Below, in pieces: positions 9,624-19,323 of a stretch of DNA of 64,000 nt; the stretch's first letter is position 1, and the number at the start of each line of letters is the position of its first letter. This DNA comes from Rhodobacterales bacterium RIFCSPHIGHO2_02_FULL_62_130. GTDB lineage: Bacteria; Pseudomonadota; Alphaproteobacteria; Rhodobacterales; Rhodobacteraceae. The notes beneath the pieces were generated by a model. That model was not told where the DNA came from and ran no database searches. It saw only the letters and a list, made by a program, of their open reading frames with translations. The position numbers were made by a program, and so were the translations under genes. The stretch covers positions 121,309 through 185,308 of the forward strand of contig MHZT01000036.1 of the NCBI GenBank assembly GCA_001828855.1. The letters run 5' to 3'.

Positions 9624-10649
9624 TCAGGCTGTCGCCCCGACGAAAATCTCGAATCCGGTGTCGATGCTGGTCTTGGTCGCAGGTCGTTCGGGCGCGCGGA
9701 TGATTGCTTCGATCGCCTTTTGACCGATCAGGAACCGGTTTGACCGCACGGTGGACAGGGGCTGCGGCAGTTCGCGGCCAATATCCAGCCCGTTAAAGCC
9801 GAAAATCGCCAATTGGTCCGGCAGGCTTATTCCTGCGCCCATACAGTGGAACACGCCGCCCAGCGCCATGTCATCGCTGGAATAAACCGCAACATCTACC
9901 GGCGCCATCCGGCGCAACTGTTCAGTCTGGTTTCGCCCCGTCGCAACCGAGCTTGGCCCGTCAGCAATCGCATGCGCGGTGATAGAGATCCCCGCTTCGG
10001 ACAGGGCCTCGCACAGACCGTCATAGCGCAGGCGGGCGCGACGGTCCGCTTGCCAGTCGTGGCCAACATAGCCAAAGCGGCGATAGCCCTTGGCAATCAG
10101 ATGCTGCCCTGTCGCATAGCCCGCGCGGCGGTGTGACATGCCCACGGCCACATCGATCGGTGCCGAGTCGATGTCCATCATCTCGACCACCCGCACACCG
10201 CTTTGATCCAGCATGCGGCGCGTGGCCATTGTATGCTCGAATCCGGTGATCAGGATCGCGGCGGGTTGCCAGGCCAGAATCCCGCGCACCAGTGTTTCTT
10301 CCCGATCTGCATCATAGTCGCTGATGCTGATAACGGCCTGATAATTGCTGGCCTTCAATCCGGCGTTGATGCCTTGCAGCACCTCGGGGAACACGATGTT
10401 CGACAGGGATGGCACGACAACGCCCACCAGTTTCGAATCCATCGAGGCCAGAGAACCGGCAATGCGGTTCGGCACATAGCCAAGCGCGCGCACGCTTTCC
10501 ATCACTTTGACGCGGGTTGCATCGGCCACCAGACCTTCGTTCCGCATGATGCGGGATACGGTGGATTCGCTGACCCCGGCGTGGGCGGCAACCTCGTGGA
10601 CAGTGATCTTGCTTTTCTTGTCTTGCAGCCGCTGCTTGGTCTTGATCAC
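9624..10649 (-). CDS. LacI-family transcriptional regulator
   Basis: VHEVAAHAGVSESTVSRIMRNEGLVADATRVKV HTH; periplasmic-binding-like C-terminal domain. Confidence 0.95.
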   Translation of the reverse strand: MIKTKQRLQDKKSKITVHEVAAHAGVSESTVSRIMRNEGLVADATRVKVMESVRALGYVPNRIAGSLASMDSKLVGVVVPSLSNIVFPEVLQGINAGLKASNYQAVISISDYDADREETLVRGILAWQPAAILITGFEHTMATRRMLDQSGVRVVEMMDIDSAPIDVAVGMSHRRAGYATGQHLIAKGYRRFGYVGHDWQADRRARLRYDGLCEALSEAGISITAHAIADGPSSVATGRNQTEQLRRMAPVDVAVYSSDDMALGGVFHCMGAGISLPDQLAIFGFNGLDIGRELPQPLSTVRSNRFLIGQKAIEAIIRAPERPATKTSIDTGFEIFVGATA

Positions 10650-10779
10650 CGGAGTCCCCTTCGTGCCGCGTCGTCAGATGGGCGCGGCACCTGAATTCCG
10701 TGATGCCACGGCTTTGGCGCGGTTGTATACGGGTTTATCGAAATCGGGGCAACGCCATGGCGCTGCCCCGTTCACCCGA

Positions 10780-11703
10780 TCAGACTTTCACATAGTTCCG
10801 CCACGGATGCGCTTCCTTGAAGCCCAGCACTTCGCGGATCTTGCGGTTGGACAGCGGGGCTTCATCCTTGCCCATCGCGCGGGTGACCGGAGAGTTCGGA
10901 GCATATTTGGCCAGAAACTCTGTCGTCGGAAGCGTCGCGGTGATGGTGTCATTCACCGCATTGAACACCTGATAGCCAAGCCCGTCTTTTTGCAGGCAAA
11001 GATGGACGATCTCGCCCAGATCGCGGGCGTCGATATAGCTCCAGGCATTGCGCTTGCGGCTCATCGGGTCGGCCAGATAGGCGGGGAAGTTGGCGTATTC
11101 ATGCGGCTCGATCACGTTGCCGATCCGCAGGGCGTAAACATCAGCGCCGTAGCGCATCGCAAAGGCACGTCCGGTCTTTTCATTCACCACTTTCGACAGG
11201 CCATAGCTGTCCATCGGGTCGCTGTCGTAGTCTTCTTCCAGCGGGAAGGAGTGGTAATCCTTGTCTCCTTCGGCAAAGCAGACGCCGTAGGTGGTTTCGG
11301 AACTGGCGAAGATCACCTTGCGGACGCCCAGCTTCATCGCCGCTTCCAGCACATTATAGGTGCCGACAGTGTTCTGCGCGAAAGTGGTGTTGTCGGGGTT
11401 GATCATCACGCGCGGCACGGCGGCGAAATGCACGATGGCATCCGGGGCCTTCGGCGGAGCCCCTTCGTCATAGCCGTCAAAGCCGAAATGCGTGGTGAAA
11501 GCGTTGAACACCTGACCCGAGTCTGTGATGTCGGTGATCAGCGTGTTCACCCCCGGAAGGTCGAGCGGCTTCAGATCGACGTTCAGAATCTTGTAGCCCT
11601 TCGCCAAAAGGTGCGGCACGGCATGGCGACCGGCCTTGCCGGTGCCGCCAGTGAAAATGATGCGTTTGGTCATGAGACTCTCCGTTTCCTTGAATTCTTC
11701 CAA
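10780..11703 (-). CDS. NAD-dependent epimerase/dehydratase family protein (extended SDR)
   Basis: GGTGKAGRH nucleotide motif, SYGLSKVVNE (YxxxK). Confidence 0.88.
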   Translation of the reverse strand: MEEFKETESLMTKRIIFTGGTGKAGRHAVPHLLAKGYKILNVDLKPLDLPGVNTLITDITDSGQVFNAFTTHFGFDGYDEGAPPKAPDAIVHFAAVPRVMINPDNTTFAQNTVGTYNVLEAAMKLGVRKVIFASSETTYGVCFAEGDKDYHSFPLEEDYDSDPMDSYGLSKVVNEKTGRAFAMRYGADVYALRIGNVIEPHEYANFPAYLADPMSRKRNAWSYIDARDLGEIVHLCLQKDGLGYQVFNAVNDTITATLPTTEFLAKYAPNSPVTRAMGKDEAPLSNRKIREVLGFKEAHPWRNYVKV

Positions 11704-11712
11704 TGGTCCTGC

Positions 11713-13233
11713 CTAGCCCGTTGCGGCCAGCATCACCCGTTCCTGTGTGGCATCCGCGCGCGACAGAATGCCGGTGATGCGGCCCTCTTTCAGCACAACC
11801 ACCCTGTCGCTGATCGCCAGCACCTCGGGCAAATCCGACGAGACCACGATAATCGACATGCCTTCTGACGCCAGTTTGTTCAACAGCGTATGCACCTCGG
11901 CCTTCGCCCCCACGTCAATGCCGCGGGTCGGTTCGTCGACGATCAGAATCCGCGGCCGCCGCGCCACCCATTTGGCGATCACCACCTTTTGCTGATTACC
12001 GCCTGACAGGTTCAGCACCTTCTGTTCCGGCGAGGGCGTCTTGATGCCCAGCGATCTGATATATTGCGCGCAGGCATTGGTTTCGCGTTTGCGGTTCACC
12101 ACGTCCATCCGGCAATAATCCGACAGATGTGTCAGGCTGAAATTCTCGCGCACCGACATGCCCAGCACCAGCCCCAATTCCTTGCGGTCTTCGGTGACAA
12201 AGCCGATGCCCTGTTCAATCGCCTGTGACGGTTCGCGGATGGTCACGGTCTTGCCGTCGATACTGATGGTGCCGACGCTGGCGCGGCTGCCGAAGATCAT
12301 TTCCATGATCTCGGTGCGGCCAGATCCGACAAGGCCGAAAAAGCCCAAGACCTCGCCCTTGTGCAGATCAAAGCTGACATCGGAAACCCGCGCGCCCTGC
12401 ACAGTGGGCCGCTTCAACCCCAGCCCCTTGACCGACATCAGAATCTGGTCGCTGGCATGCGAGGCATGTTCCCCGAACAGCTGCGACATCTCGCGGTCGA
12501 CCATCTTGCGGATCAGGATTTCGCGCGTCATTTCGGCAATCGGGCGGCTGTCCACCGTCATGCCATCACGCAGCACTGTCACACGGTCGCCGATCTCAAA
12601 AATCTCGTCCAGACGGTGCGAGATATAGACCACGCCGATATTCTGCGCCGTCAGCTTTTTCACCATCCGCATCAGCGTCGTCGCCTCGTGATGGCTGAGC
12701 GAGGCGGTGGGTTCATCCATGATGATCAGCTTGGAGCGATAGGAAATCGCACGTGCGATCTCGACCATCTGCTTTTGCCCGATGCTAAGGCCGCCGACCA
12801 TACGGGCGGGGTCCAAATTCATCTCCAGCTCGGCCAGCACCGCCGCCGCGTCGGCATTCATCTTGCGCACGTCGATCATGCCAAGACTGTTCAGCGGCTC
12901 GCGGGCCAGATAGATATTCTCGGCGACGGTCAGGTTATTCACCACCGCCAATTCCTGATAGATAATGCTGATCCCCAAAGACCGCGCATGCACCGGATCT
13001 TTGATGGTTACGTCTTGGCCATCCACCTTGATGACGCCGCCCGGATCGGCCTTGTAGACTCCGGTCATGATCTTCATCAGCGTGCTTTTGCCGGCCCCGT
13101 TTTCGCCCGCCAGCACATGCACTTCGCCGCGTGCCAGTTGCAGATCGACCCGGTTCAGCGCCTTGACGCCCGGAAAGGTCTTGGTGATCCCGTGCATTTC
13201 CAGAAAAAAGCCCATCGGCGCCTCGGCTGACAA
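11713..13233 (-). CDS. Sugar ABC transporter ATP-binding protein (RbsA/MglA type, duplicated ABC)
   Basis: Walker A GENGAGKST, LSIGQKQMVEIARA, second ABC domain LSGGNQQKVVIAKW. Confidence 0.95.
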   Translation of the reverse strand: MSAEAPMGFFLEMHGITKTFPGVKALNRVDLQLARGEVHVLAGENGAGKSTLMKIMTGVYKADPGGVIKVDGQDVTIKDPVHARSLGISIIYQELAVVNNLTVAENIYLAREPLNSLGMIDVRKMNADAAAVLAELEMNLDPARMVGGLSIGQKQMVEIARAISYRSKLIIMDEPTASLSHHEATTLMRMVKKLTAQNIGVVYISHRLDEIFEIGDRVTVLRDGMTVDSRPIAEMTREILIRKMVDREMSQLFGEHASHASDQILMSVKGLGLKRPTVQGARVSDVSFDLHKGEVLGFFGLVGSGRTEIMEMIFGSRASVGTISIDGKTVTIREPSQAIEQGIGFVTEDRKELGLVLGMSVRENFSLTHLSDYCRMDVVNRKRETNACAQYIRSLGIKTPSPEQKVLNLSGGNQQKVVIAKWVARRPRILIVDEPTRGIDVGAKAEVHTLLNKLASEGMSIIVVSSDLPEVLAISDRVVVLKEGRITGILSRADATQERVMLAATG

Positions 13234-13287
13234 AAGGAAGGAATGGGGGCAAAGCGGGGAGTACGCCTTGCCCCCAAGACAGACAGC

Positions 13288-14235
13288 TTACTTGGTGTAG
13301 CTGTCCAGGTTGTCTGCGTTCACAACCGTTACGCCGGTATCAACGTCTGCCGGAGCAGTCATTTCACCCTTGATCTGGGCGACGAGGCTTTCGACAGCCA
13401 GTTTGCCCATGGTGACGGGACGCTGCACCATGATGCCGTTGATGTAGCCGTCTTTCACGCCCTGAATGGTGTCGGGCAGATCGTCGAAGGCGAAGACGGC
13501 AACCGCGCCCTTGCGGTCAGCAAATTCCTGCTGCGCCAGAACCTTGGCCACAGCCGGGCCGCCAACCTGGCTCATGCCGAAGATGCCTGCCAGATCGGGG
13601 TTGCCGCGCAGGATGGCTTCGGTCACGGAAACCGCCTTGGCCAGATCGTCCTCGGTGCCTTCGACAGCGACGATTTCGATGTCGGGATAGGCTGCCAGCG
13701 CTTCTTTCACGCCGTCGATCCGTTCGTTCAGGTTCGAGGCACCCAACTGGCCGGTGATGATCGCCACTTTGCCCTTGCCGCCCAGCTTTTCAGCCATGGA
13801 ATTGCCCATGGTGACGCCAGCCTGCTTGTTGATCGTGCCGATATACATGCTGCGGCCCGACTCGGCGCTGTCGGAATCAAAGGTCACAACCTTGATACCG
13901 GCGTCCATCGCCTGCTTGATCACACCCTCGACCGACTTCGGTTCGTTCACAGAAATCGCAATGCCGCTGACGTGGCGGGCGATCAGGTCTTCCATGATCT
14001 TGACCTGCGTGGCACCTTGGGTGTTCTGCGGCACAACCCACTGATAGCCCACGCCCAGCGCATCCGCTGCGGCCTGTGCGCCGGTGTTGCAATCGTCAAA
14101 GAACGGCACGGCCACTTTCGGAACCACCGCGATGGTGATGTCTTGCGCCACGGCGGCGGTCCCTGCCAGCATCGCCATGGTGATCATGGCTGCGCGGGCG
14201 GTCTTGATAAGCGTCTTCATCAGTCTCTCCTCCAC
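13288..14235 (-). CDS. Sugar ABC transporter substrate-binding protein (RbsB type)
   Basis: Signal peptide; periplasmic-binding type 1 fold features; operon context. Confidence 0.93.
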   Translation of the reverse strand: MEERLMKTLIKTARAAMITMAMLAGTAAVAQDITIAVVPKVAVPFFDDCNTGAQAAADALGVGYQWVVPQNTQGATQVKIMEDLIARHVSGIAISVNEPKSVEGVIKQAMDAGIKVVTFDSDSAESGRSMYIGTINKQAGVTMGNSMAEKLGGKGKVAIITGQLGASNLNERIDGVKEALAAYPDIEIVAVEGTEDDLAKAVSVTEAILRGNPDLAGIFGMSQVGGPAVAKVLAQQEFADRKGAVAVFAFDDLPDTIQGVKDGYINGIMVQRPVTMGKLAVESLVAQIKGEMTAPADVDTGVTVVNADNLDSYTK

Positions 14236-14300
14236 TTCCGCTCGTCCTCCGAGACGGATCTTGTTGAACCTTCGTCCGTCCGGTGGGAACCGCCGCTCCT

Positions 14301-15305
14301 TCAGCTGTTTCCGCCGGAAAGTCTGTTGCGCAGGACATCCAGACTGACCGCGATCAGAATGACGCCGCCGGTAATGGCCTGCTGGGCATAGGTATTGATG
14401 TTCAAAAGCACGATGCCGTTGGCGATCACCCCGACCAGAGCCGCGCCGATCACCGCGCCACTGACGCTGCCGACACCACCGGCAAGGCTGGCCCCGCCAA
14501 TCGCCGCCGCCGCGATCACGTCGAGTTCAGACCCAAAGCCCGAGGCCGGTTCCGCCGACAGATAGCGCGAAAACCCGATGATCCCGGCCAGCGAGGCAAT
14601 CGTCGATGACAGCATATAGACCGCCAGCTTGACGCGGTTGGTCTTTACCCCGCTCAACCGCGCCGCGTGTTCGTTGCCGCCGGTGGCATAGACGTGGCGG
14701 CCAAACCGCGTGCGCCGCATGATCAGCGCGAACACCGTCATCAGCACCAGCATGATCACCACCGGCACCGGAACCGGCCCCAGATAGCCCTGCCCCAGCG
14801 CCGCAAAACTCTCCGGCGTCTCGGGCGTCACCGGCACGCCATGCGTGACCATATACATCAGGCCGCGCCCGATACTCAGGGTGCCAAGCGTGGCAATGAA
14901 GGGCGGCAGACCGATGGCGGTGATCAGAAGCCCGTTCACCAGACCAAAGCTGATCCCCACCGCGATGCCCGCGCTGATGCTGGCTGCCTGCGAAAACCCG
15001 GCGTCAAACGCCAGCGCCGTCACCAGCGAGGCCAGCCCCATCGCCGAGCCAACTGACAAATCTATGCCGCCGGTGATGATCACCATCACCATGCCGATGC
15101 TCATGATCGCGGTCAGCGAGAAGGCACGGAACACACCCATCAGGTTGTTGGTGGTCAGGAAATAGGGCGTATAGAGGCTGATCAGCGCGCCCACGATGAT
15201 CATCGCCACCAGCACGTTCACCTCGCGCACCTGCCGCAACTGCGCCAGTTGGCTCCAGACCAGTGAGCCGGTGGATGTTGACACCTTGTTGTCCGACGCG
15301 GCCAT
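14301..15305 (-). CDS. Sugar ABC transporter permease (RbsC type); start revised to MAASDNKV
   Basis: Listed ORF extends to 15704 but the start at 15305 fits the family N-terminus; GLPPFIATLGTLSIGRGLMYM, TGGNEHAARLSGV. Confidence 0.92.
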   Translation of the reverse strand: MAASDNKVSTSTGSLVWSQLAQLRQVREVNVLVAMIIVGALISLYTPYFLTTNNLMGVFRAFSLTAIMSIGMVMVIITGGIDLSVGSAMGLASLVTALAFDAGFSQAASISAGIAVGISFGLVNGLLITAIGLPPFIATLGTLSIGRGLMYMVTHGVPVTPETPESFAALGQGYLGPVPVPVVIMLVLMTVFALIMRRTRFGRHVYATGGNEHAARLSGVKTNRVKLAVYMLSSTIASLAGIIGFSRYLSAEPASGFGSELDVIAAAAIGGASLAGGVGSVSGAVIGAALVGVIANGIVLLNINTYAQQAITGGVILIAVSLDVLRNRLSGGNS

Positions 15306-15417
15306 GCAGGTTCCTCTCCTACTGTCATCGGCCCGACGGCGGGCCACCCATTTGCGGCCCATCTGCCTGAGCGTGGCAGCTTTGACCGTTGCGATGCTTT
15401 GATCATGTCTGGCCATC

Positions 15418-15437
15418 AAATGACAGCGCTGCCATTT
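15418..15437. promoter_or_regulatory. Putative LacI-family operator upstream of ribose-type ABC operon
   Basis: aaatgacagcgctgccattt near-perfect palindrome. Confidence 0.6.
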
Positions 15438-15587
15438 CTCTGAATAACGCCTGAATCTGTCAATTGCCGTTTTCGGGATAATCCTATCCAAATCCGGCAT
15501 AAGACGTGGTCTTTTCTTGGTGATTCTCGCAATCCACACGAAAAGCCCGCATTCTTCATTGCGCAGAACGGTGGCAAAGCTCAAAAC

Positions 15588-15601
15588 TGGTAGCGCTGCC
15601 A
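15588..15601. promoter_or_regulatory. Putative LacI-family operator upstream of racemase-like/aldo-keto reductase unit
   Basis: tggtagcgctgcca, same motif as 15421..15434. Confidence 0.6.
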
Positions 15602-15616
15602 CAAGGGAGAACCCGT

Positions 15617-16306
15617 ATGCCACCGCAAAGCCCAGCCACTCCGCGCCAGATTGCGATGATTCACACCGTTTCCAGCCTGATTCCTCTGTTTGACGGGCTG
15701 GCAAAGCAGCATTTGCCGCGCTGGCAGGGCTTTAACATGCTGGACGAAAGCCTGTTGCGCGGAACCATCCGCGATAACGCGCTGTCACAGACGACGATGT
15801 GGCGCCTGGCACAGATAGTCCGCTCGGCGGTCGAGGCCGGAGCGGGTGCTGTTGTTGTAACCTGCTCGTCGCTTGGGCCTGCCGTTGATGCCGCAAAGCC
15901 GTTCTGCACCGTGCCGCTGTTCCGCATTGATGAAGGCATGGCGCAGGCCGCCGTGGCGCTTGGCCCGCGAATCGGCGTTCTGGCGACACTTCGCACCACA
16001 CTGGACCCGACCAGTGATCTGATTCGTCGCAGCGCCACGCAGGCCGGGCAACCTTGCACTGTCATCGCCCGACTTGCCGAGGGCGCGTTCCAGAAACTCG
16101 GCTCCGGCGATACCGCCGGACATGATGCGATGGTGGCGCAAAGCCTGCGCGACCTTGCCGCGACGGCGGATGTTATCGTGTTGGCGCAGGCGTCAATGGC
16201 GCGCGCCTTGGCCTTGGTGCAGGACGCGTTGCACCCTCTGCCGGTGCTGACCAGCCCTGAACTTGGCATGCAGCATATCGCGCGCCGTCTTTCGACCGAC
16301 TGCTAA
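15617..16306 (+). CDS. Aspartate/glutamate/hydantoin racemase-like protein
   Basis: VVVTCSSLGPAV and VIVLAQASMARA active-site-like regions. Confidence 0.7.
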   Translation: MPPQSPATPRQIAMIHTVSSLIPLFDGLAKQHLPRWQGFNMLDESLLRGTIRDNALSQTTMWRLAQIVRSAVEAGAGAVVVTCSSLGPAVDAAKPFCTVPLFRIDEGMAQAAVALGPRIGVLATLRTTLDPTSDLIRRSATQAGQPCTVIARLAEGAFQKLGSGDTAGHDAMVAQSLRDLAATADVIVLAQASMARALALVQDALHPLPVLTSPELGMQHIARRLSTDC

Positions 16307-16320
16307 AACAGGATAAAATA

Positions 16321-17376
16321 ATGGAATATCGAACACTTGGCCGATCCGGCCTTAAAGTCTCTGTGCTGACAATGGGCACTTTCACCTTCGGCGGCACCGG
16401 TCCTTTCGCCATGGTTGGCCAGCAAGGCGTAGCCGAGGCACGCCGCTTGGTTGACCTGTGCATCGACGCGGGCGTGAATCTTTTCGACACCGCCAACATG
16501 TATTCCAACGGCCTTGCCGAAGAAATTCTGGGCGAGGTTCTGGACGGTCGCCGCGACGATGTGCTGATCACCTCGAAGGCGCGGATGCGAATCGGCACCG
16601 GCCCGAATGACGAGGGTGTGTCGCGCTATCACCTGATTCGCGAGTGCGAGCGCAGCCTGAAGCGCCTTCGCACCGACCATATCGACATCTACTACATGCA
16701 CGAATGGGATGGCGTCACGCCGGTCGAGGAAAAGCTGGCCGCGCTGGATAGTTTGGTGCAGCAGGGCAAGGTCCGCTACATCGGTTGCTCGAATTATTCC
16801 GGCTGGCATGTGATGAAATCGCTGGCCGCATCTGATCGGGATCGCCGCCCGCGCTTTGTGACCCAGCAGATTCACTACACGCTTGAGGCCCGCGAGGCCG
16901 AATATGAATTGCTGCCGATTTCGGTCGATCAGGGCCTTGGCGTTCTGGTCTGGAGTCCGCTGGCCGCTGGCCTGTTGTCGGGAAAACATCGTCGCGGCCT
17001 TGCCACACCGGAAGGATCGCGCCAGTTTGCCGGCTGGACAGAACCGCCGATCCGCGACATCGAAAAGCTGTGGAATATCGTGGATGTGCTTGTAGACATT
17101 GGAGATTCGCGTGGCGTTTCAGCAGCACAGGTCGCATTGGCGTGGCTGTTGACGCGCCCTGCGGTCAGCTCTTTGGTGTTCGGAGGCCGCACCGAGGCGC
17201 AGTTCCGCGATAATTTCGCCGCCGTTTCGCTGAAGCTGACTGCGGAAGAAATCGCGCGCCTGACCGAGGTCAGCACCATCCCGCTGATCTACCCCTACTG
17301 GCATCAGCGCAACTTTGCGACCGCGCGGTTCAGCGCGGCCGATCTGGCGCTTCATCAAGATTCTGCTGTAGAATGA
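16321..17376 (+). CDS. Aldo/keto reductase
   Basis: MEYRTLGRSGLKVSVLTMGTFTFGG...DLFDTANMYSNGLAEEILGE...YIGCSNYSGWHVMK. Confidence 0.95.
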   Translation: MEYRTLGRSGLKVSVLTMGTFTFGGTGPFAMVGQQGVAEARRLVDLCIDAGVNLFDTANMYSNGLAEEILGEVLDGRRDDVLITSKARMRIGTGPNDEGVSRYHLIRECERSLKRLRTDHIDIYYMHEWDGVTPVEEKLAALDSLVQQGKVRYIGCSNYSGWHVMKSLAASDRDRRPRFVTQQIHYTLEAREAEYELLPISVDQGLGVLVWSPLAAGLLSGKHRRGLATPEGSRQFAGWTEPPIRDIEKLWNIVDVLVDIGDSRGVSAAQVALAWLLTRPAVSSLVFGGRTEAQFRDNFAAVSLKLTAEEIARLTEVSTIPLIYPYWHQRNFATARFSAADLALHQDSAVE

Positions 17377-17405
17377 AAAGGTTGCGCCCGGCTTTGGCTG
17401 GGCGC

Positions 17406-18182
17406 TCAACCTTTGCGAAAGGGTGTCAGCCAGCCCAATCCCGCCACGGTTTCTGCTGCCGGACGGTATTCGCAGCCGACAAAACCGGTGTATCCCAGAT
17501 CATCCAACGCCGACAGGATACGGAGATCATCCAGCTCACCCGTCCCCGGTTCATGCCGTAGCGGAACGGCGGCGATCTGCACATGGCCGATGATCGGCAT
17601 CAAGGTTTTCAATCCGGTCAGCACATCGCCGTGAATGATCTGGCGGTGGTAAATGTCGAATTGAAGCTTGAGGTTGGCCGCGCCCAGATCAGCGATCAGA
17701 TCGGCAGCATAGTTGAAATCATTCAGAAAATACCCCGGCATGTCGCGCGCGTTGATCGGCTCGATCAGCACATCCAACGCCGCTTGGCCCGCCTGATCAC
17801 ACAGATAGGCGACCGAGTCGCGATAGCAGGCGCGGGCTTGCGGATCATCGCGGTTGGCAATTCCGCTCATCACATGCAGGCGGCCGACACCGGTTGCGGC
17901 CGCATAGCGCAGAGCGATGGCGACAGATTGGCGGAAATTTTCCTTCCGGTCAGGTAACGCTGCCATACCACGCTCACCAGCCGACCAATCCCCCGGCGGC
18001 AGGTTGAACAGAGCTTGTGTCAGCCGATTTTCCTGCAGCGACATGGCAATTTGCGACATATCGAAGTCATAGGGGAACAGGTATTCCACGGCATCGAAAC
18101 CGGCCGATGCGGCGGCGGCGAAACGGTCCATGAAGGCATGTTCCTGAAACATCATCGTCAGATTGGCGGCAAAACGTGGCAT
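17406..18182 (-). CDS. otnI: Hydroxypyruvate isomerase family (2-oxo-tetronate isomerase OtnI-like)
   Basis: MPRFAANLTMMFQEHAFMDRFAAAASAGFDAVEYLFPYDF; EPINARDMPGYFL; neighbours otnK/otnC. Confidence 0.85.
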   Translation of the reverse strand: MPRFAANLTMMFQEHAFMDRFAAAASAGFDAVEYLFPYDFDMSQIAMSLQENRLTQALFNLPPGDWSAGERGMAALPDRKENFRQSVAIALRYAAATGVGRLHVMSGIANRDDPQARACYRDSVAYLCDQAGQAALDVLIEPINARDMPGYFLNDFNYAADLIADLGAANLKLQFDIYHRQIIHGDVLTGLKTLMPIIGHVQIAAVPLRHEPGTGELDDLRILSALDDLGYTGFVGCEYRPAAETVAGLGWLTPFRKG

Positions 18183-18184
18183 GT

Positions 18185-19099
18185 TCAGCGCTCCAGTCCC
18201 GGCAGATCCAATCCAGCCAATCCCGCGATCATGCGCGCCACCGAGGCGTCATCATCGCGGCCCATTCCGGCGGCGGCGGTCATCACGAACATCTGCAAGG
18301 CCATCGAGGCAATCGGAGTCGGAAATTTCATCCCGCGGCCCATATCGGAAATAATCCCCAAATCCTTGGTGAAAATATCCACCGCGCTACGCGGAGAATA
18401 ATCGCCCTCCAATATATGCGGCACGCGGTTTTCGAACATCCAGGAATTACCGGCCGAGGCGGTGATAACCTCGTAAACCTTTGCAATATCTAGATCCATT
18501 GCCTTGGCAAAGGTGATTGCTTCACAGGCCGCAGCGATGTGAACGCCCGCAAGCAACTGGTTGACGATCTTGAAGGCGGCACCCACGCCCGCCTCTTCGC
18601 CCAATTCGTAGACCTTGGTTGCGATACAGTCCAACACCGGACGGACCCGCGTGAAAACCGCCGCTTTGCCCGAGGCCATGATGGTCAACTCGCCCGCCGC
18701 CGCGCGCACCGCCCCTCCGCTGATCGGGGCGTCAAGATAGTCCTGACCGGCCTTTTCTGCCCGCGCCGCAAAGTCGCGGGCCGCGTCGGGCGGCATGGTG
18801 GCGCAAGACAGGATGACGCCACCCTGCGCCATCGCAGAGGCAGCTCCATCTGGACCAAACAGGGCGGACTCTGTCTGCGTGGCATTTACGACCACGCATA
18901 AAACGACATTTGCCCCCGAGGCCGCCTCTGCCGGATTTTGTCCCGCCTTGCCGCCAAGCGCAACCAGCCGTGCCATGGCATCAGCGTTCAGATCATAGCC
19001 TGTGACCGAGAAGCCTGCCCGCAAAAGCGAGGCAGCCATACCAAAGCCCATGGACCCTAATCCGATCACGCAAACGGACATATCAGCGCTTTTTTGCAT
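18185..19099 (-). CDS. ltnD: NAD(P)-dependent beta-hydroxyacid dehydrogenase, L-threonate dehydrogenase-like
   Basis: CVIGLGSMGFGMAASLLRAG; DAPISGGAVRAAAGELTIMASG; FKIVNQLLAGVHIA. Confidence 0.85.
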   Translation of the reverse strand: MQKSADMSVCVIGLGSMGFGMAASLLRAGFSVTGYDLNADAMARLVALGGKAGQNPAEAASGANVVLCVVVNATQTESALFGPDGAASAMAQGGVILSCATMPPDAARDFAARAEKAGQDYLDAPISGGAVRAAAGELTIMASGKAAVFTRVRPVLDCIATKVYELGEEAGVGAAFKIVNQLLAGVHIAAACEAITFAKAMDLDIAKVYEVITASAGNSWMFENRVPHILEGDYSPRSAVDIFTKDLGIISDMGRGMKFPTPIASMALQMFVMTAAAGMGRDDDASVARMIAGLAGLDLPGLER

Positions 19100-19176
19100 G
19101 TTATTCCTCGATTTATTCAGCTTTACAGCAGGTTGGCAGAGATTTTGGCAGCGGGCTTGCCATGCAGATGCGTGAA

Positions 19177-19190
19177 TGATAGCGTTGCCA
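19177..19190. promoter_or_regulatory. Putative LacI-family operator between ltnD-like and otnK-like divergent genes
   Basis: tgatagcgttgcca, same motif with one central change. Confidence 0.5.
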
Positions 19191-19323
19191 TAAATATCGT
19201 TAGCGCAGGACAGAAACGAAAAGCAAGGCCTTAGTTCTGTGGTCGATCTGCTGATCTTGCCACAAACGCCCCTGACGGCCTTGCAAGCGACATTCTGAAC
19301 GCTGCTGTTCGGGGTTCTGCCCG

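Noticed and set aside
10507-11868. 453-aa + strand ORF
   Set aside because: Antisense to lacI-type and epimerase genes; no family features
13243-14391. 382-aa + strand ORF
   Set aside because: Antisense to the RbsB-type gene
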